Part shown: in pieces, positions 7,548 to 16,178 of the stretch | Layout of the letters: each line of letters begins with the position of its first letter | How positions within the stretch are numbered: the stretch's first letter is position 1 | From: Vampirovibrio chlorellavorus | Lineage (GTDB): Bacteria > Cyanobacteriota > Vampirovibrionia > Vampirovibrionales > Vampirovibrionaceae | DNA length: 64,000 nt | Reading direction: 5' to 3' | Assembly: GCF_003149375.1 (NCBI RefSeq) | Contig: NZ_QFWH01000008.1 | Location: 1-64,000 of the forward strand | Made by a program: the position numbers and the translations under genes | Notes under the pieces: model-generated | Databases searched by the model: none | What the model was told of the DNA's origin: nothing | Seen by the model: only the letters and a program-made list of their open reading frames with translations

Positions 7548-8357
7548 TTAGCTGAGCGAGAGGGTCAGCCGGTTATAGTCATACAACAAGGCCAGCCCCT
7601 TCAGGGTCAAAGCCGGGTCCGTCTGCTGAAAACGATGCTCCAGTCCGCAAACCCGCAGCACCACTTCTGCCAGACCGCCGGTGGCCAGGGCTAAAAACTC
7701 CGTGGTATCCAGCGTTTCAATGGATTCCTTCAGCAACTCTTTGACCATGCCCCGGTAGCCGATGCCCAACCCTGCTTCCAGGCAGGCAATGGTGTTTTGG
7801 CCCATGCCAATCTCTTCAGCCCGCTTGCCCGTGATGTCCACCCATGGCAGCTTGGCCGTTTTCTCCGGCAGGCAGGCCGCAAAAGTATTCAAGCCCGGCG
7901 CAATGGCCCCGCCCCAGTACACGCCCTTCGCACTGACCAGATCAAACGTGGTGGCCGTCCCAAAATCCACAATGATTAAATCCGTGTCGGGATACAATAA
8001 CCGGGCGCTGCAGGCATTCACCAGACGATCCATGCCCAATTGCCCCAACGGGTAGTGGCTAAAGTCCAGCGGCAGTTGAATGCGGGCCGGCGTCACGGCA
8101 AAAATACGGTGATCCGGCAGGTTATAGCAATACTGAATGGTCTTGCGGAAAACGGTCTCAATATCCGGCACCACGCTGGTGTAGGCCAGAGCGCCAAAAT
8201 GCAGGCCGGTACGGGCCAGACTGTCACGCAGCATGGCGCTGAACTTTTCCGGATGCGTCCGGGTGCCGGTGGCCCGCCACTGTTCCGTTAGCTGTCCATC
8301 CCGAAAAATTCCAAACTTGATATCCGTATTGCCAATATCAACGGCCAGCAAATTCAT
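7548..8357 (-). CDS. coaX: Type III pantothenate kinase
   Basis: 269 aa from the ATG at 8357; the open frame extends upstream, but MNLLAVDIGNTDIKFGIF is the conserved N-terminus. It has the ASKHA phosphate motif DIGNT, the MDRLVNA segment, VDFGTATTFDLV and GGAIAPGL, all diagnostic of CoaX. It phosphorylates pantothenate in the first step of CoA synthesis, in the cytoplasm. It starts 25 nt after the START-like gene on the same strand, so the two are probably cotranscribed. Confidence 0.93.
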   Translation of the reverse strand: MNLLAVDIGNTDIKFGIFRDGQLTEQWRATGTRTHPEKFSAMLRDSLARTGLHFGALAYTSVVPDIETVFRKTIQYCYNLPDHRIFAVTPARIQLPLDFSHYPLGQLGMDRLVNACSARLLYPDTDLIIVDFGTATTFDLVSAKGVYWGGAIAPGLNTFAACLPEKTAKLPWVDITGKRAEEIGMGQNTIACLEAGLGIGYRGMVKELLKESIETLDTTEFLALATGGLAEVVLRVCGLEHRFQQTDPALTLKGLALLYDYNRLTLSLS

Positions 8358-8382
8358 AGTAGCGGCATGATAGTCCGAATTA

Positions 8383-9024
8383 CTACCGTTGTCCAATCTC
8401 TCCCTTGCGGAAGGCCAGCTCGGCATGACGCTCCAGCGCGTTCAGTGATTTGAGTGTGTTGTTGCGGATTAACCCGGTGGAACCCGGCAGCGAAACGCCC
8501 GGATCAATGCTTAACTGATAGCTGAGCAAGGTGGCTTTACCGTTGTTCTGTGGCGTTAGTTTATAATTCGCCTGCAAAGACTTGAAGTCACCGGCAATGC
8601 GGGTCATGCTCAACTGTCGCTGGGCCTCGTTCTCCTGCGCCCGCACCCGGTATTTGTAAAGGGGCAGGAGGTTAGAAACCCGCATCCCCACATCCATTAA
8701 AGTGGTGGAACCACTGCGGCTCAGTACCCTGGTGCGTTCATAACCGGGCAAAATCTCGGAGACCCCCGGATAGTCGGTCAGCATATCCCAGACCAGCGCA
8801 GGAGGAGCCTGAATGAGTACCTGAGCCTTCACGGTTTTCAGGTTGCTGAACTTGGCCACGGGCGCCACGGATATCATGAGCATGTTTTCCGGCTCGGCCT
8901 GGGCCGGAATCAGGCTGGCCCCCAGGGCGATGCCAACTGTCAGACCCAGCAAAGCCAGCGGCTTGGTCTTGCTACAACCCTGTTGACCGAGTTTGCCGAA
9001 TGGTCTCTTGTCCGGTACACGCAC
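8383..9024 (-). CDS. Secreted SRPBCC/START-like (cyclase/dehydrase type) protein
   Basis: 213 aa, GTG start with GAGG 9 nt upstream. A signal peptide is seen (LALLGLTVGIALGASLIPAQA, about residues 22-43). The rest matches the SRPBCC helix-grip fold: VLIQAPPALVWDMLTDYPGVSEILPGYERTRVL, then alternating strands and a long C-terminal helix. Such domains bind hydrophobic ligands; the ligand is unknown, and the signal peptide puts this one in the periplasm. It is likely cotranscribed with coaX, with no evident functional link. Confidence 0.75.
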   Translation of the reverse strand: MRVPDKRPFGKLGQQGCSKTKPLALLGLTVGIALGASLIPAQAEPENMLMISVAPVAKFSNLKTVKAQVLIQAPPALVWDMLTDYPGVSEILPGYERTRVLSRSGSTTLMDVGMRVSNLLPLYKYRVRAQENEAQRQLSMTRIAGDFKSLQANYKLTPQNNGKATLLSYQLSIDPGVSLPGSTGLIRNNTLKSLNALERHAELAFRKGEIGQR

Positions 9025-9143
9025 CCTAAAGCGCCTCTTTCTACTGCTGACACGTTCCTATTGTAGCAACCAAACGGCAGGAAGCCATCATTCTATTGGT
9101 TAATTGGGCTGTTGGCGAAAGGGGCCAGATTCATGAGGCCTGC

Positions 9144-9413
9144 TTAAACCGTTTGTAAGCTCAGGGTTTGCCAGCTTGGCAAGGTTAGCTTTTGCTCCAC
9201 GGTGGTCAAAAAGTGAGTGGTCAGCCCGGTATCATCGCCCGGCAGTGCGAAAACCACTTCCAGCAGGGCGAAGGTATCAGGGCGTTCGGCTTTTAGCAGC
9301 ACGAGTTTCCGGATATTGACCGCCTGACTTTTAAACAAGGCCAGTAACTCCTTGACCCAGAGTGGATCCAGTTCGCCGTAGCCTCTCAGACAATAGGTGG
9401 TGGCCTTTGTCAC
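9144..9413 (-). CDS. Small ACT-like domain protein
   Basis: 89 aa, GTG start 18 nt after the stop of the upstream gene, with a TAGG about 9 nt before. The pattern (YCLRGYGELDPLWVKELLALFKSQAVNIRKLVLLKAERPDTFALLEVVFALPGDD) alternates strand-helix-strand-strand-helix like an ACT ligand-binding domain, similar in style to the N-terminus of SerB-type proteins. No catalytic domain follows. It is probably in an operon with the exported protein upstream. The ACT call is a by-eye fold match. Confidence 0.5.
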   Translation of the reverse strand: MTKATTYCLRGYGELDPLWVKELLALFKSQAVNIRKLVLLKAERPDTFALLEVVFALPGDDTGLTTHFLTTVEQKLTLPSWQTLSLQTV

Positions 9414-9431
9414 GATTTTGCGCCTACCCCG

Positions 9432-10244
9432 TTACTGGGCCAACTGCAACTTTTCGGTAAACCCGATTTCCTGAAGCATTTCGTAGCTACGCAAGCCCAC
9501 CCGGCTTTTAGGCTGGGATTTTACCACTTCGGCCAGCTCTTTCACCGCCTTACCGTAGTCTTTATCGGCGATATAGACCCGGGCCATCTCCATCATGGTG
9601 CGATCCCGGAGTTGGGCGAACTGGAGGGCCAGTTCTTTTTCCAGTTCAGCCTGTCCTTTGGCGGAGGGAATCTGGTTCAGGGTTTTATACAGGCCGATAT
9701 GGGCCTCGGTCAAATCGATCAACCACTGCCGGAGGGGAAGCAAACCGGTTTTGGCTTCGGCAAAGCGCTTGGCGTCGTTCAGTTGAATCAGGCGCTTCAG
9801 CTTGTTCTCGGCATCGGCAAAGCCCAGGGGGTTGGTGGGATCATCCAGTTTGGGATGGCTCAACACCGGTGGATTTTCACTGTCCACCTGCGGGGTTTCA
9901 ATCTTGGCGTTGGTGAGAGGAGGCTGGGTCAACAACGGTTCGTGCATGGGCCCGGTCTGCATCATGGAGGGCCCGGAAAGGGTCGGCTGGGCGCCCGGAG
10001 GCTTTTGACCCTTGGGCTGGGGGCCCTGCACTTCTTCTTCCTCGTCCTCAGACGCTGATTGCTTGTTCTTCATCAGCTTGGTCAGCATTTTGGTCACCCC
10101 GTTCTCCTGAACGGGTTTGGGAGGCGGGAGCTGAGGCCCTACCTGCGCGGATGCCGAAACAACAGCTAACAAGCCCACCACACTGGCCAGAATAGCGACG
10201 GAACCGGCAACGGACAAGGAACGAGAACGATTGGGGAACAACAT
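9432..10244 (-). CDS. Exported protein with TPR-like C-terminus, unknown function
   Basis: 270 aa from the ATG at 10244 (a GTG lies three codons upstream; GGAG is 10 nt before the ATG). A signal peptide (VAGSVAILASVVGLLAVVSASA) is followed by a Pro/Gln/Glu-rich linker with an acidic EDEEEE run. A helical C-terminal half (~140-265) ends in repeats resembling TPR (MARVYIADKDYGKAVKELAEVVKSQPKS). It is probably periplasmic and a protein-interaction factor. It lies downstream of the LCP gene with a 32-nt gap and is likely cotranscribed with it. Confidence 0.6.
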   Translation of the reverse strand: MLFPNRSRSLSVAGSVAILASVVGLLAVVSASAQVGPQLPPPKPVQENGVTKMLTKLMKNKQSASEDEEEEVQGPQPKGQKPPGAQPTLSGPSMMQTGPMHEPLLTQPPLTNAKIETPQVDSENPPVLSHPKLDDPTNPLGFADAENKLKRLIQLNDAKRFAEAKTGLLPLRQWLIDLTEAHIGLYKTLNQIPSAKGQAELEKELALQFAQLRDRTMMEMARVYIADKDYGKAVKELAEVVKSQPKSRVGLRSYEMLQEIGFTEKLQLAQ

Positions 10245-10276
10245 ATGGGGCACTCTCCGGAATATCAGAACTGATG

Positions 10277-11638
10277 CTACTGACGGCTGTCCGCTCCGAG
10301 GATCAGGGTGTAATCTTCTCCCACGCTACAGGCGTTACTCTCAAATGTAGTGCCCACAGGCGCAAAGATCAAGCGAGCCTTCTCCAGGCGCGGGTCGGAC
10401 TTGCGCACGGCATCGGTCAGGTTGTCCGTCACCCGGCTGGTATGCTCGATAATCTGGGTGCTGGTTCGACGCTGGCTATCTTTACAAACCACTTCAAACT
10501 GCTGACCCTCCAGCTTCTGAATCAACTGGGGCAGGCTGCTGGCCAGCGCCGGATCGTAGAAAATCCCCACCTTCAGGGGCTTACCGGTATCGGCGGAACC
10601 TCCAAACAGGGGCTGGGGATTGTCCAGAATCAGGCGATCCAGGATGAGTTGGGCCGGTTCCGGATCGATGACCCAGTAGCTCACGCGGGTGCCGCCGGGA
10701 TGTCCGGGCAGGGTGGCCGTGCGCAGGCTGTTCATATTCAAGTCCTTGCCAAAAAAGGCCAGGGTCAGCAAGTCGTTGGGATTTAAATCCGTTTCCACAT
10801 ACTGACTGGCCAATTGCACCATGTTGGGGATTTTAAACACAATGCCCGGCTCCCGCAGCTTTTTGGACACCGCGGCGATAAATTGCTGTTGCCGTCGAAT
10901 GCGTCCGATATCACCCAGCTGATCGTGCCGGAAGCGCAGGAACGCCTCGGCCTGCTTACCATCCAGATGGTGATTTCCCGGTTCAAAGTTGATAAACAGT
11001 TTGGCGGTGTTATCGGTGTAGTGCATAGGCTTTTCCACATACACGTCAATGCCGCCCAGGGCATCCACCAGGTCCCGAACGCCCCGCAGGTTGATGACAA
11101 TAAAATTGTCTACCGGTATGCCGAAAGAATCCTGAACCGTTCGCACCGCTAAATCGGGCCCTCCCAGGGCGTGGGCGGCGTTAATTTTGTCAATGCCACG
11201 GTTGCCTGCCAGATAGACCTTGCTGTCCCGGGGAATGGAAACCAGAGACACCTGCTTTTTATCGGCGTTGATGCGGGCCAGCATCATGGTGTCGGTGCGG
11301 GTGCCTTCAAAGGCGCTTTCCCCATTCTCTCGCTGACCGCGGTTGGGTTCATCCACGCCCATCACCAAAATCACCTTTTGTCCGGGTGATCCGTGCCAGG
11401 AGAACACCGGCTCCTGAGATACCGGATTCCGCAACACCCAGGGAATACTAAACAGCTTGATGCCGGTAAAGATCAACGCGGCGCATATCACGCCCGAGGC
11501 AATGACCAGCCAAAGGAGGGGGATTTTAGAGCGCTTGCGCACCGGGGGTTTGCGAACCATCTTGGGCGGTGGCGTTTGAACAGAGGTCACGTTGTTTACC
11601 TTTACTGCGTTGCTGGGCGTTGTGTCTTGCTCGTTCAT
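10277..11638 (-). CDS. LytR-CpsA-Psr (LCP) family glycopolymer transferase with LytR_C domain
   Basis: 453 aa from the ATG at 11638 (an in-frame TTG lies six codons upstream). It has a cytoplasmic Pro/Lys-rich tail, one membrane anchor (IPLLWLVIASGVICAALIFTGI), then the LCP domain: ILVMGVD, GTRTDTMMLARINADKKQVSLVSIPRDSKV, INAAHALGG, DALGGIDVYVEKPM, FLRFRHD. A C-terminal LytR_C domain follows (LKVGIFYDPALASSLPQLIQKLEG). LCP enzymes transfer lipid-linked glycopolymers to peptidoglycan on the outer face of the cytoplasmic membrane. The arginines and aspartate of the active site are present. Confidence 0.9.
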   Translation of the reverse strand: MNEQDTTPSNAVKVNNVTSVQTPPPKMVRKPPVRKRSKIPLLWLVIASGVICAALIFTGIKLFSIPWVLRNPVSQEPVFSWHGSPGQKVILVMGVDEPNRGQRENGESAFEGTRTDTMMLARINADKKQVSLVSIPRDSKVYLAGNRGIDKINAAHALGGPDLAVRTVQDSFGIPVDNFIVINLRGVRDLVDALGGIDVYVEKPMHYTDNTAKLFINFEPGNHHLDGKQAEAFLRFRHDQLGDIGRIRRQQQFIAAVSKKLREPGIVFKIPNMVQLASQYVETDLNPNDLLTLAFFGKDLNMNSLRTATLPGHPGGTRVSYWVIDPEPAQLILDRLILDNPQPLFGGSADTGKPLKVGIFYDPALASSLPQLIQKLEGQQFEVVCKDSQRRTSTQIIEHTSRVTDNLTDAVRKSDPRLEKARLIFAPVGTTFESNACSVGEDYTLILGADSRQ

Positions 11639-11766
11639 CTTGGCTGGGCATACCAAATGCGGATGGGGTTCTCAATGACAGTGGTGTCTGGGGGGCTTAT
11701 CGGGAGCGGTTTGACCGGGGCCGTGCGAGAACTGTAATTTGTTCCAGTCAACACAGGTATTCACCT

Positions 11767-11779
11767 TACAAATTGTAAT
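11767..11779. promoter_or_regulatory. Perfect palindrome, possible operator
   Basis: TTACAA-A-TTGTAA, upstream of the LCP gene on the minus strand. Its symmetry fits a dimeric repressor site; the regulator is unknown. Confidence 0.4.
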
Positions 11780-12003
11780 CTCAGTCCACAATGTCGGCAA
11801 GAAGACAGCCAAATGAAAACCGGCCCAACCCGGAAATTGCCTGCGACATAGGCTCCGCTTTAGCGGGTCGAGCTTGAGCCGCCAAATTTTACCCGCCAAT
11901 TTTTATCCAGGAGGCTAGTCGGTTTGTCCAACTGTGCAATTTCCCCCGAGTCGACTTTTGGCCACAATCAGCACCACAGCACCCAAAAACCGTGAGTGTT
12001 TAG

Positions 12004-12048
12004 AACCAGCCGTCCCGGCACGGGTACAGGCCCATTGGCTGGTTTTTT
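12004..12048 (+). terminator. Terminator/attenuator-like hairpin upstream of methyltransferase
   Basis: AACCAGCC (12004-12011) pairs with GGCTGGTT (12037-12044), with a GC-rich inner stem, and is followed by a run of T to 12048. It is 84 bp before the next plus-strand start codon. Confidence 0.55.
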
Positions 12049-12131
12049 GGGGGCGATGACAGGGCGTACCTGACCAGCAACGCCTGACAATGGACAATCC
12101 GACAGCACGTCCATACGCAAAGGGGAATGAT

Positions 12132-12935
12132 ATGCAGTTTTTGCAATCCAAAATTCTAGACGCCTACCAGCCGGGCAGTCTGGCCTGGCAGCTGCGACAA
12201 AAACGCTTTGAGCTGTTTCGGCAATGGCTTCAGCAGTTCCCCCGCCCCCTCAAAATTCTGGATGTGGGGGGCACCCCGGCGTTTTGGGAGAGCATGGGCT
12301 TTGAGAATCAGGGACAAATTCACATCACCCTGCTGAACGTGGAAGCCTATCCGGTCAACAATGCCCGCTTTAAGGGGCTTGGCTTTACCAGTCTGGCCGG
12401 GGACGCCACCGATCTGTCCCGCTTTGCCGACAAGAGCTTTGATGTGGTTTTTTCCAATTCGGTGATCGAGCATGTGGGAAACGACCTGCGGCAGTGGCAA
12501 ATGGCCCGGGAAATCTGCCGGGTGGGCAAGGCCTACTTTGTGCAAACGCCCAATTTGTACTTTCCCATTGAGGCCCATTTTTACTTCCCCTTTTTTCAGT
12601 TTTTGCCCATCCCCCTCCGGGCCTGGCTGCTGTATTACTTTGACCTGACCGGTGGGGGGCTGAAACGGACCCTGCTAGCCTGGCAGCACCGCCTGAGCTT
12701 TCGCCGCTTTCATCGCCGACAGGAGGAATCCTGGGAGCGCTGTGTGCAGCGGGTGCAATCCGTGCGACTGATGGGGGCGGCCAAATTTCGCAATTTATTT
12801 CCCAATGGCACCCTGCATGCGGAAAAATTCCTGGGGCTGAGCAAGTCCTTTATCCTGTACAACCCTCCGCTCAAAGCCCCTCAAGCCAGCAACCGGGTGA
12901 TTTACCTGCCCTCGGCCTCCCGGGCCGGGGTGTAG
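12132..12935 (+). CDS. Class I SAM-dependent methyltransferase
   Basis: 267 aa from the ATG at 12132, chosen because AGGGGA (12121-12126) precedes it. The Rossmann motif I is degenerate but recognisable (LKILDVGGTPAFW), with an acidic residue after strand 2 (LLNVEAYP), motif II-like LAGDATDLSRFADKSFDVVFSNSVIEHV, and QTPNLYFPIEAHFYFPF. This 'PN.YFP.E.H' pattern recurs in methyltransferases near glycan genes. Substrate unknown. Its 3' end overlaps the convergent small gene by 34 nt. Confidence 0.75.
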   Translation: MQFLQSKILDAYQPGSLAWQLRQKRFELFRQWLQQFPRPLKILDVGGTPAFWESMGFENQGQIHITLLNVEAYPVNNARFKGLGFTSLAGDATDLSRFADKSFDVVFSNSVIEHVGNDLRQWQMAREICRVGKAYFVQTPNLYFPIEAHFYFPFFQFLPIPLRAWLLYYFDLTGGGLKRTLLAWQHRLSFRRFHRRQEESWERCVQRVQSVRLMGAAKFRNLFPNGTLHAEKFLGLSKSFILYNPPLKAPQASNRVIYLPSASRAGV

Positions 12936-13252
12936 ATTTCCGCCCACATGCGGATTAGCTCAAACACCAGATCCTGATGCTTTTGGCCGCTTTGGGCGTC
13001 TTTCAGGTGCATGACCCGGCGAAGGTCAAACTTCAGGGGATCCCCGTGCGCCCCTTCCACAACCAGATGCAGCTTTACCAGATCCAGCTTGATCACTCGG
13101 GCCTGATCCCAGTAGGCCTCCTGTGCGTCTTGGCTGGTGTAGTAAAAACTGACCCGATGTGGAAATTTTCGAGCGGCAAAGGCAGGCCAGTCCGGATGAT
13201 CCTGAATGGTTCCACTGGTGCGCAAGGCGGCCAGCAATTCTTCAAACCCCAT
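12902..13252 (-). CDS. Conserved-looking small protein, unknown function
   Basis: 116 aa from the ATG at 13252, with GGAGG 8 nt upstream. No domain is recognised. It is soluble, with an alternating charged C-terminal half (VIKLDLVKLHLVVEGAHGDPLKFDLRRVMHLKDAQ). The strong RBS and coherent reading frame support it as real despite its 34-nt antisense overlap with the methyltransferase gene. Confidence 0.6.
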   Translation of the reverse strand: MGFEELLAALRTSGTIQDHPDWPAFAARKFPHRVSFYYTSQDAQEAYWDQARVIKLDLVKLHLVVEGAHGDPLKFDLRRVMHLKDAQSGQKHQDLVFELIRMWAEIYTPAREAEGR

Positions 13253-13438
13253 GATTGAACCTCCACATGCCTCAAGCATTTATTAACCGTCTTTTAAAAT
13301 ACACCGAACGGAACCGAATAAAAGGCTTGCTCAATATGCTAAACCCCAAAACCCTATCAACAAGAAAGCCTGTTAAAAACCAGTCCTGTTTGAGCGGCTT
13401 TGCCAGACACCGGATTAGGCACAGCCCCCCCGATCCCG

Positions 13439-13651
13439 CTAATGCGCCTCCCACCAGCCATCCCCATAGACTTCCGTCACCCGATCCACCCGCCGGTTGG
13501 CCTCGGTGCGCTCGGCCACGGCCTGAGCAACCAGGGTGCGCACATCCACCATAATATCGGCCACCACGGCATCGTGGGTAATATGGTTTTGTAGCTTCTG
13601 ATACAGGTGATGCAAGCGATCTCGACTGGTTCCCGTTGAAGATGAGCGCAT
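13439..13651 (-). CDS. Small helical protein, unknown function
   Basis: 70 aa from the ATG at 13651, preceded by GAGAGGG 8 nt upstream. It is predominantly helical and charged (LHHLYQKLQNHITHDAVVADIMVDVRTLVAQAVAERTEANRRVDRVTEVY). Function not recognised. The upstream extension of the frame has no RBS. Confidence 0.5.
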   Translation of the reverse strand: MRSSSTGTSRDRLHHLYQKLQNHITHDAVVADIMVDVRTLVAQAVAERTEANRRVDRVTEVYGDGWWEAH

Positions 13652-13769
13652 CGGGTGACCCTCTCTTCTGCCTGCCCCAGCGTAACAAATCGTCCTGAGA
13701 TCATCGATTCGGCAACTGGCTAGACTCCGTTTACCCAACCTGCCATCTCGCGGGAATCGTCCTGTATGT

Positions 13770-14894
13770 CTATGGCCCCGTTTTCATGGGCTTCAACTGA
13801 AAACGCTCCCCATGCCCCTGGGATAATTTTACGGAGAGTATCAGGCTCTTCAGTTCCCTGGCATACTCGCCATTGGGTTCCAGTTGCACATAGTTCAGGC
13901 TGGCCTGTAAGGCTTCATCCATCCGCTTCAGGCGGGTGAGGGAAACGGCCAGTAAATAGTAGGTGGTGGCATGCTTGGGGTTGATTTCCAAAGCCCGGCT
14001 GTAAGCGCTCACGGCATCCTGATAGGCGCCCTGCCGCAACCACAGATTGCCCAGATAGTAGTAGACCCACTCGTTCTCCGGCTCAAGGCGCTGGGCGTCG
14101 TTCAGGAATTTTTCCGACCGCTGGTATTGTCCCAACACCGCGTACAAATTCCCCAGATTGAGGCGGGCCAGATTGTAGTTTGAATCCCGCTTGAGGGCTT
14201 GCTGGTAGGCCGCTTCGGCTTTTTGATAGTCCCGCAGGTCTTCATAAAGCAGGCCCATGTTGTTGTAGGCAAACACAAAGGCCGGGTCAACGCTCAGGGT
14301 TTGCTGATAATAGCGAATGGCTTCCGTCCGCTCCCCCAGCTGATCATGCACCCGGGCCAGGTTGAAAATCAGGGCGGCGTTTTTGGCATCGACCAGAATC
14401 CCTTGCTGGTAATAGCGCTTGGCGGCTTGGGGATCGTTTTTTAGCAGGGCGATTTTACCGAGCCGAAAGTAAACCAGGGTCAGTTCATTGTTCAGGTTGG
14501 CCACTCGTTCAAAGGCCTGTTGCGCCTGATTCAGGTAGACCGCTTGCTGTTCCGGCAGATCCGTCTGGCGGGCCAGTTCAAAGTAAGTATTTCCCAAATG
14601 GTACAAGCCCAATACGCTGACCGGGTTCCGTTCCACGGTTTCAATCAGCGGAATCAGGGCCTTCCCATACTGCCCCCGGGCCATTTGTTGAGAGGCCTGA
14701 CTCAAGGGCACGAACTCGGAGGCGGCGATGAGATCGCCCGCCCGGTGGTATTGAGGCGCTACCACGGTTGGCCCGATAGCCAAGGCCGGGGCGTTCCATC
14801 CTGCCAGCACTGCGGCCAGCAACAGGGGTGTCAGTTTCAATACCTCGGTAGGCCAAGCCACCGGCGTTCTGCTTCTCAAAATATCCGTTTCCAC
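13770..14894 (-). CDS. Exported tetratricopeptide-repeat protein
   Basis: 374 aa, GTG start. The N-terminus holds a signal peptide (VLKLTPLLLAAVLAGWNAPALA, ending ~residue 39). At least eight TPR units follow from ~residue 65 to 345 (e.g. ALIPLIETVERNPVSVLGLYHLGNTYFELA, YNNMGLLYEDLRDYQKAEAAYQQAL, YYYLGNLWLRQGAYQDAVSAYSRAL). It is a periplasmic scaffold by inference; the partner is unknown. A good promoter at 14919-14947 yields a leader of only about 20 nt and no clear RBS. Confidence 0.82.
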   Translation of the reverse strand: METDILRSRTPVAWPTEVLKLTPLLLAAVLAGWNAPALAIGPTVVAPQYHRAGDLIAASEFVPLSQASQQMARGQYGKALIPLIETVERNPVSVLGLYHLGNTYFELARQTDLPEQQAVYLNQAQQAFERVANLNNELTLVYFRLGKIALLKNDPQAAKRYYQQGILVDAKNAALIFNLARVHDQLGERTEAIRYYQQTLSVDPAFVFAYNNMGLLYEDLRDYQKAEAAYQQALKRDSNYNLARLNLGNLYAVLGQYQRSEKFLNDAQRLEPENEWVYYYLGNLWLRQGAYQDAVSAYSRALEINPKHATTYYLLAVSLTRLKRMDEALQASLNYVQLEPNGEYARELKSLILSVKLSQGHGERFQLKPMKTGP

Positions 14895-14918
14895 GCTTGG
14901 TTATTTATTACTACATTT

Positions 14919-14947
14919 AGTATAGTTTATATATTAAAAATAGTAAA
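14919..14947 (-). promoter_or_regulatory. Sigma-70 promoter of the TPR gene
   Basis: On the minus strand TTTACT (14947-14942), 17-nt AT-rich spacer, TATACT (14924-14919), 25 nt before the GTG start. Confidence 0.6.
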
Positions 14948-15084
14948 GTGTTCCGATCGGGCTTTTTGAGGCCTGATATATAATCAATAAACAATTGAAA
15001 TCGGTAAAAATTGTCCGCTTAGTTCAACGCATGGGCTTACACCCAGCCGGTGAGGTCTCAAATGGAAGATTCCCGGATCGTTTC

Positions 15085-15924
15085 TCAGGCTTGGCAGACC
15101 GAACAAAAATAGGTGGTGCGTCCCCCAAAGGGCGCAATGTGCAAGGGGTGTCCCGCTTTGGGACAAACCGCCTTGGGGTGTCGCTGGTGGAGCATGTAAT
15201 GGGCTGGTAAGTGATCCCGGTCGGCGGCCACGTCCACAGTGCGTTGTAAAACGTCCACCACCTGCTGGTGCAAGGCCTTTGCCTCTTTAGCGCTTAATCC
15301 ACAGGCCTGCCGTCCCGGATGCAGTCCACTCTGATACAGGGCCTCATCGGCGTAAACGTTTCCCACCCCGGCCACCAGAGATTGATCCATGAGCGCTGGC
15401 TTCAGTTGTCCCTTGCGCTTTTGGAGGGCCGTCACAAAAGTCTCTCGATCCACGTTCAAGGCATCCGGCCCCAGTTTGCGGGCTTCAAAATAGCGATCCG
15501 CGTCGGCAGTCAAGCCCAGTTTGCCAAACATGCGCTGCTCATGAAAATTGAACAGGCCGCCGTCGGCCAGAACCAGTTGCACCCGAATATGGGCTTGTGG
15601 CAGCGCCGGATTGCCGTAGGCATTGACCACGGTCTGCCCGTCTCGTTCGAAGCTCAGGTAGCCGGTCATGCCAAAGTGCAGAAATAGCCAGCCCGCCTGC
15701 GGCTCGGATTCTATCTTCGGGAGCGGGGCAATTTTCACCAACAAGTGCTTACCCACCCTGCGGGTTTCTCCCAAACACCGTCCAGTCAAGGCTTCCTGCA
15801 ATGCCGCTTCTGTCGTATTTTCCAGAATTTTAGGCCTGAACACCCGAATGTCAGTCACCGGGCTGTGCAAGGCGTATCGCTCCGTAAAGCGGCGAAAGGT
15901 TTCCACCTCCGGTAATTCAGGCAT
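15085..15924 (-). CDS. mutM: Formamidopyrimidine-DNA glycosylase (Fpg/MutM)
   Basis: 279 aa. The catalytic N-terminus MPELPEVET (P2, E3) follows an AAGGAG RBS at 8 nt. K59 in RVGKHLL, the H2TH region (LMDQSLVAGVGNVYADEALYQSGLHP, ~179-203) and the finger arginine R269 (GGRTTYFC) are present. It removes oxidised purines such as 8-oxoguanine by N-glycosylase/AP-lyase action. Odd: the zinc finger normally has CxxC-x16-CxxC. Here C254, C274 and C277 remain, but the second cysteine is A257, with H259 close by as a possible substitute ligand. It is divergent from the MFS gene. Confidence 0.93.
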   Translation of the reverse strand: MPELPEVETFRRFTERYALHSPVTDIRVFRPKILENTTEAALQEALTGRCLGETRRVGKHLLVKIAPLPKIESEPQAGWLFLHFGMTGYLSFERDGQTVVNAYGNPALPQAHIRVQLVLADGGLFNFHEQRMFGKLGLTADADRYFEARKLGPDALNVDRETFVTALQKRKGQLKPALMDQSLVAGVGNVYADEALYQSGLHPGRQACGLSAKEAKALHQQVVDVLQRTVDVAADRDHLPAHYMLHQRHPKAVCPKAGHPLHIAPFGGRTTYFCSVCQA

Positions 15925-15958
15925 GGAGAAGTCTCCTTCGGAAAAGTCAAAATGAGAA

Positions 15959-15979
15959 GGTCAGCATTATCGGCTGACC
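15959..15979. promoter_or_regulatory. Inverted repeat between mutM and the MFS gene
   Basis: GGTCAGC (15959-15965) and GCTGACC (15973-15979) with a 7-nt centre, 35 bp upstream of the mutM start. It is a possible operator or a stem in the divergent leader. A second, shorter repeat ACGGAA-AA-TTCCGT lies at 16108-16121, nearer the MFS gene. Confidence 0.35.
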
Positions 15980-16178
15980 AAGTTGACCACAATGTTTCTT
16001 GGGTCGGACTCTTTATCATACACACCGGGCCCCGGTCCGAGAACGGTTGCTTCTGGCGTGTCCGACATCAACACTTGAAATCCCCGATGCGTGTAGGAAG
16101 ATGGAATACGGAAAATTCCGTGTAATCTCTTAGAGACTCCCCTTTCGTGATCCGTTGAACCCTGGCAGGAATAACCCC

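Larger units (their letters stand above)
11639..12131. other. Intergenic region with palindrome and terminator-like stem
   Basis: 493 bp between divergent genes with no credible coding frame. It holds a perfect 13-bp palindrome (11767-11779) and a plus-strand terminator-like hairpin (12004-12048) just before the methyltransferase gene. No upstream plus-strand gene explains the hairpin, so it may be an attenuator or the end of a small RNA. Confidence 0.5.

Noticed and set aside
13255-13554. 99-codon plus-strand frame
   Set aside because: No RBS, a Pro/His/Arg-rich shadow composition, and it conflicts with the better-supported minus-strand gene at 13439-13651.
15005-15085. tRNA-Val-like stretch (anticodon-loop-like CTTACAC and a CTCAAAT T-loop-like segment)
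   Set aside because: No 7-bp acceptor stem can be formed, the D loop lacks GG and the T stem does not pair. At most a remnant or chance match.
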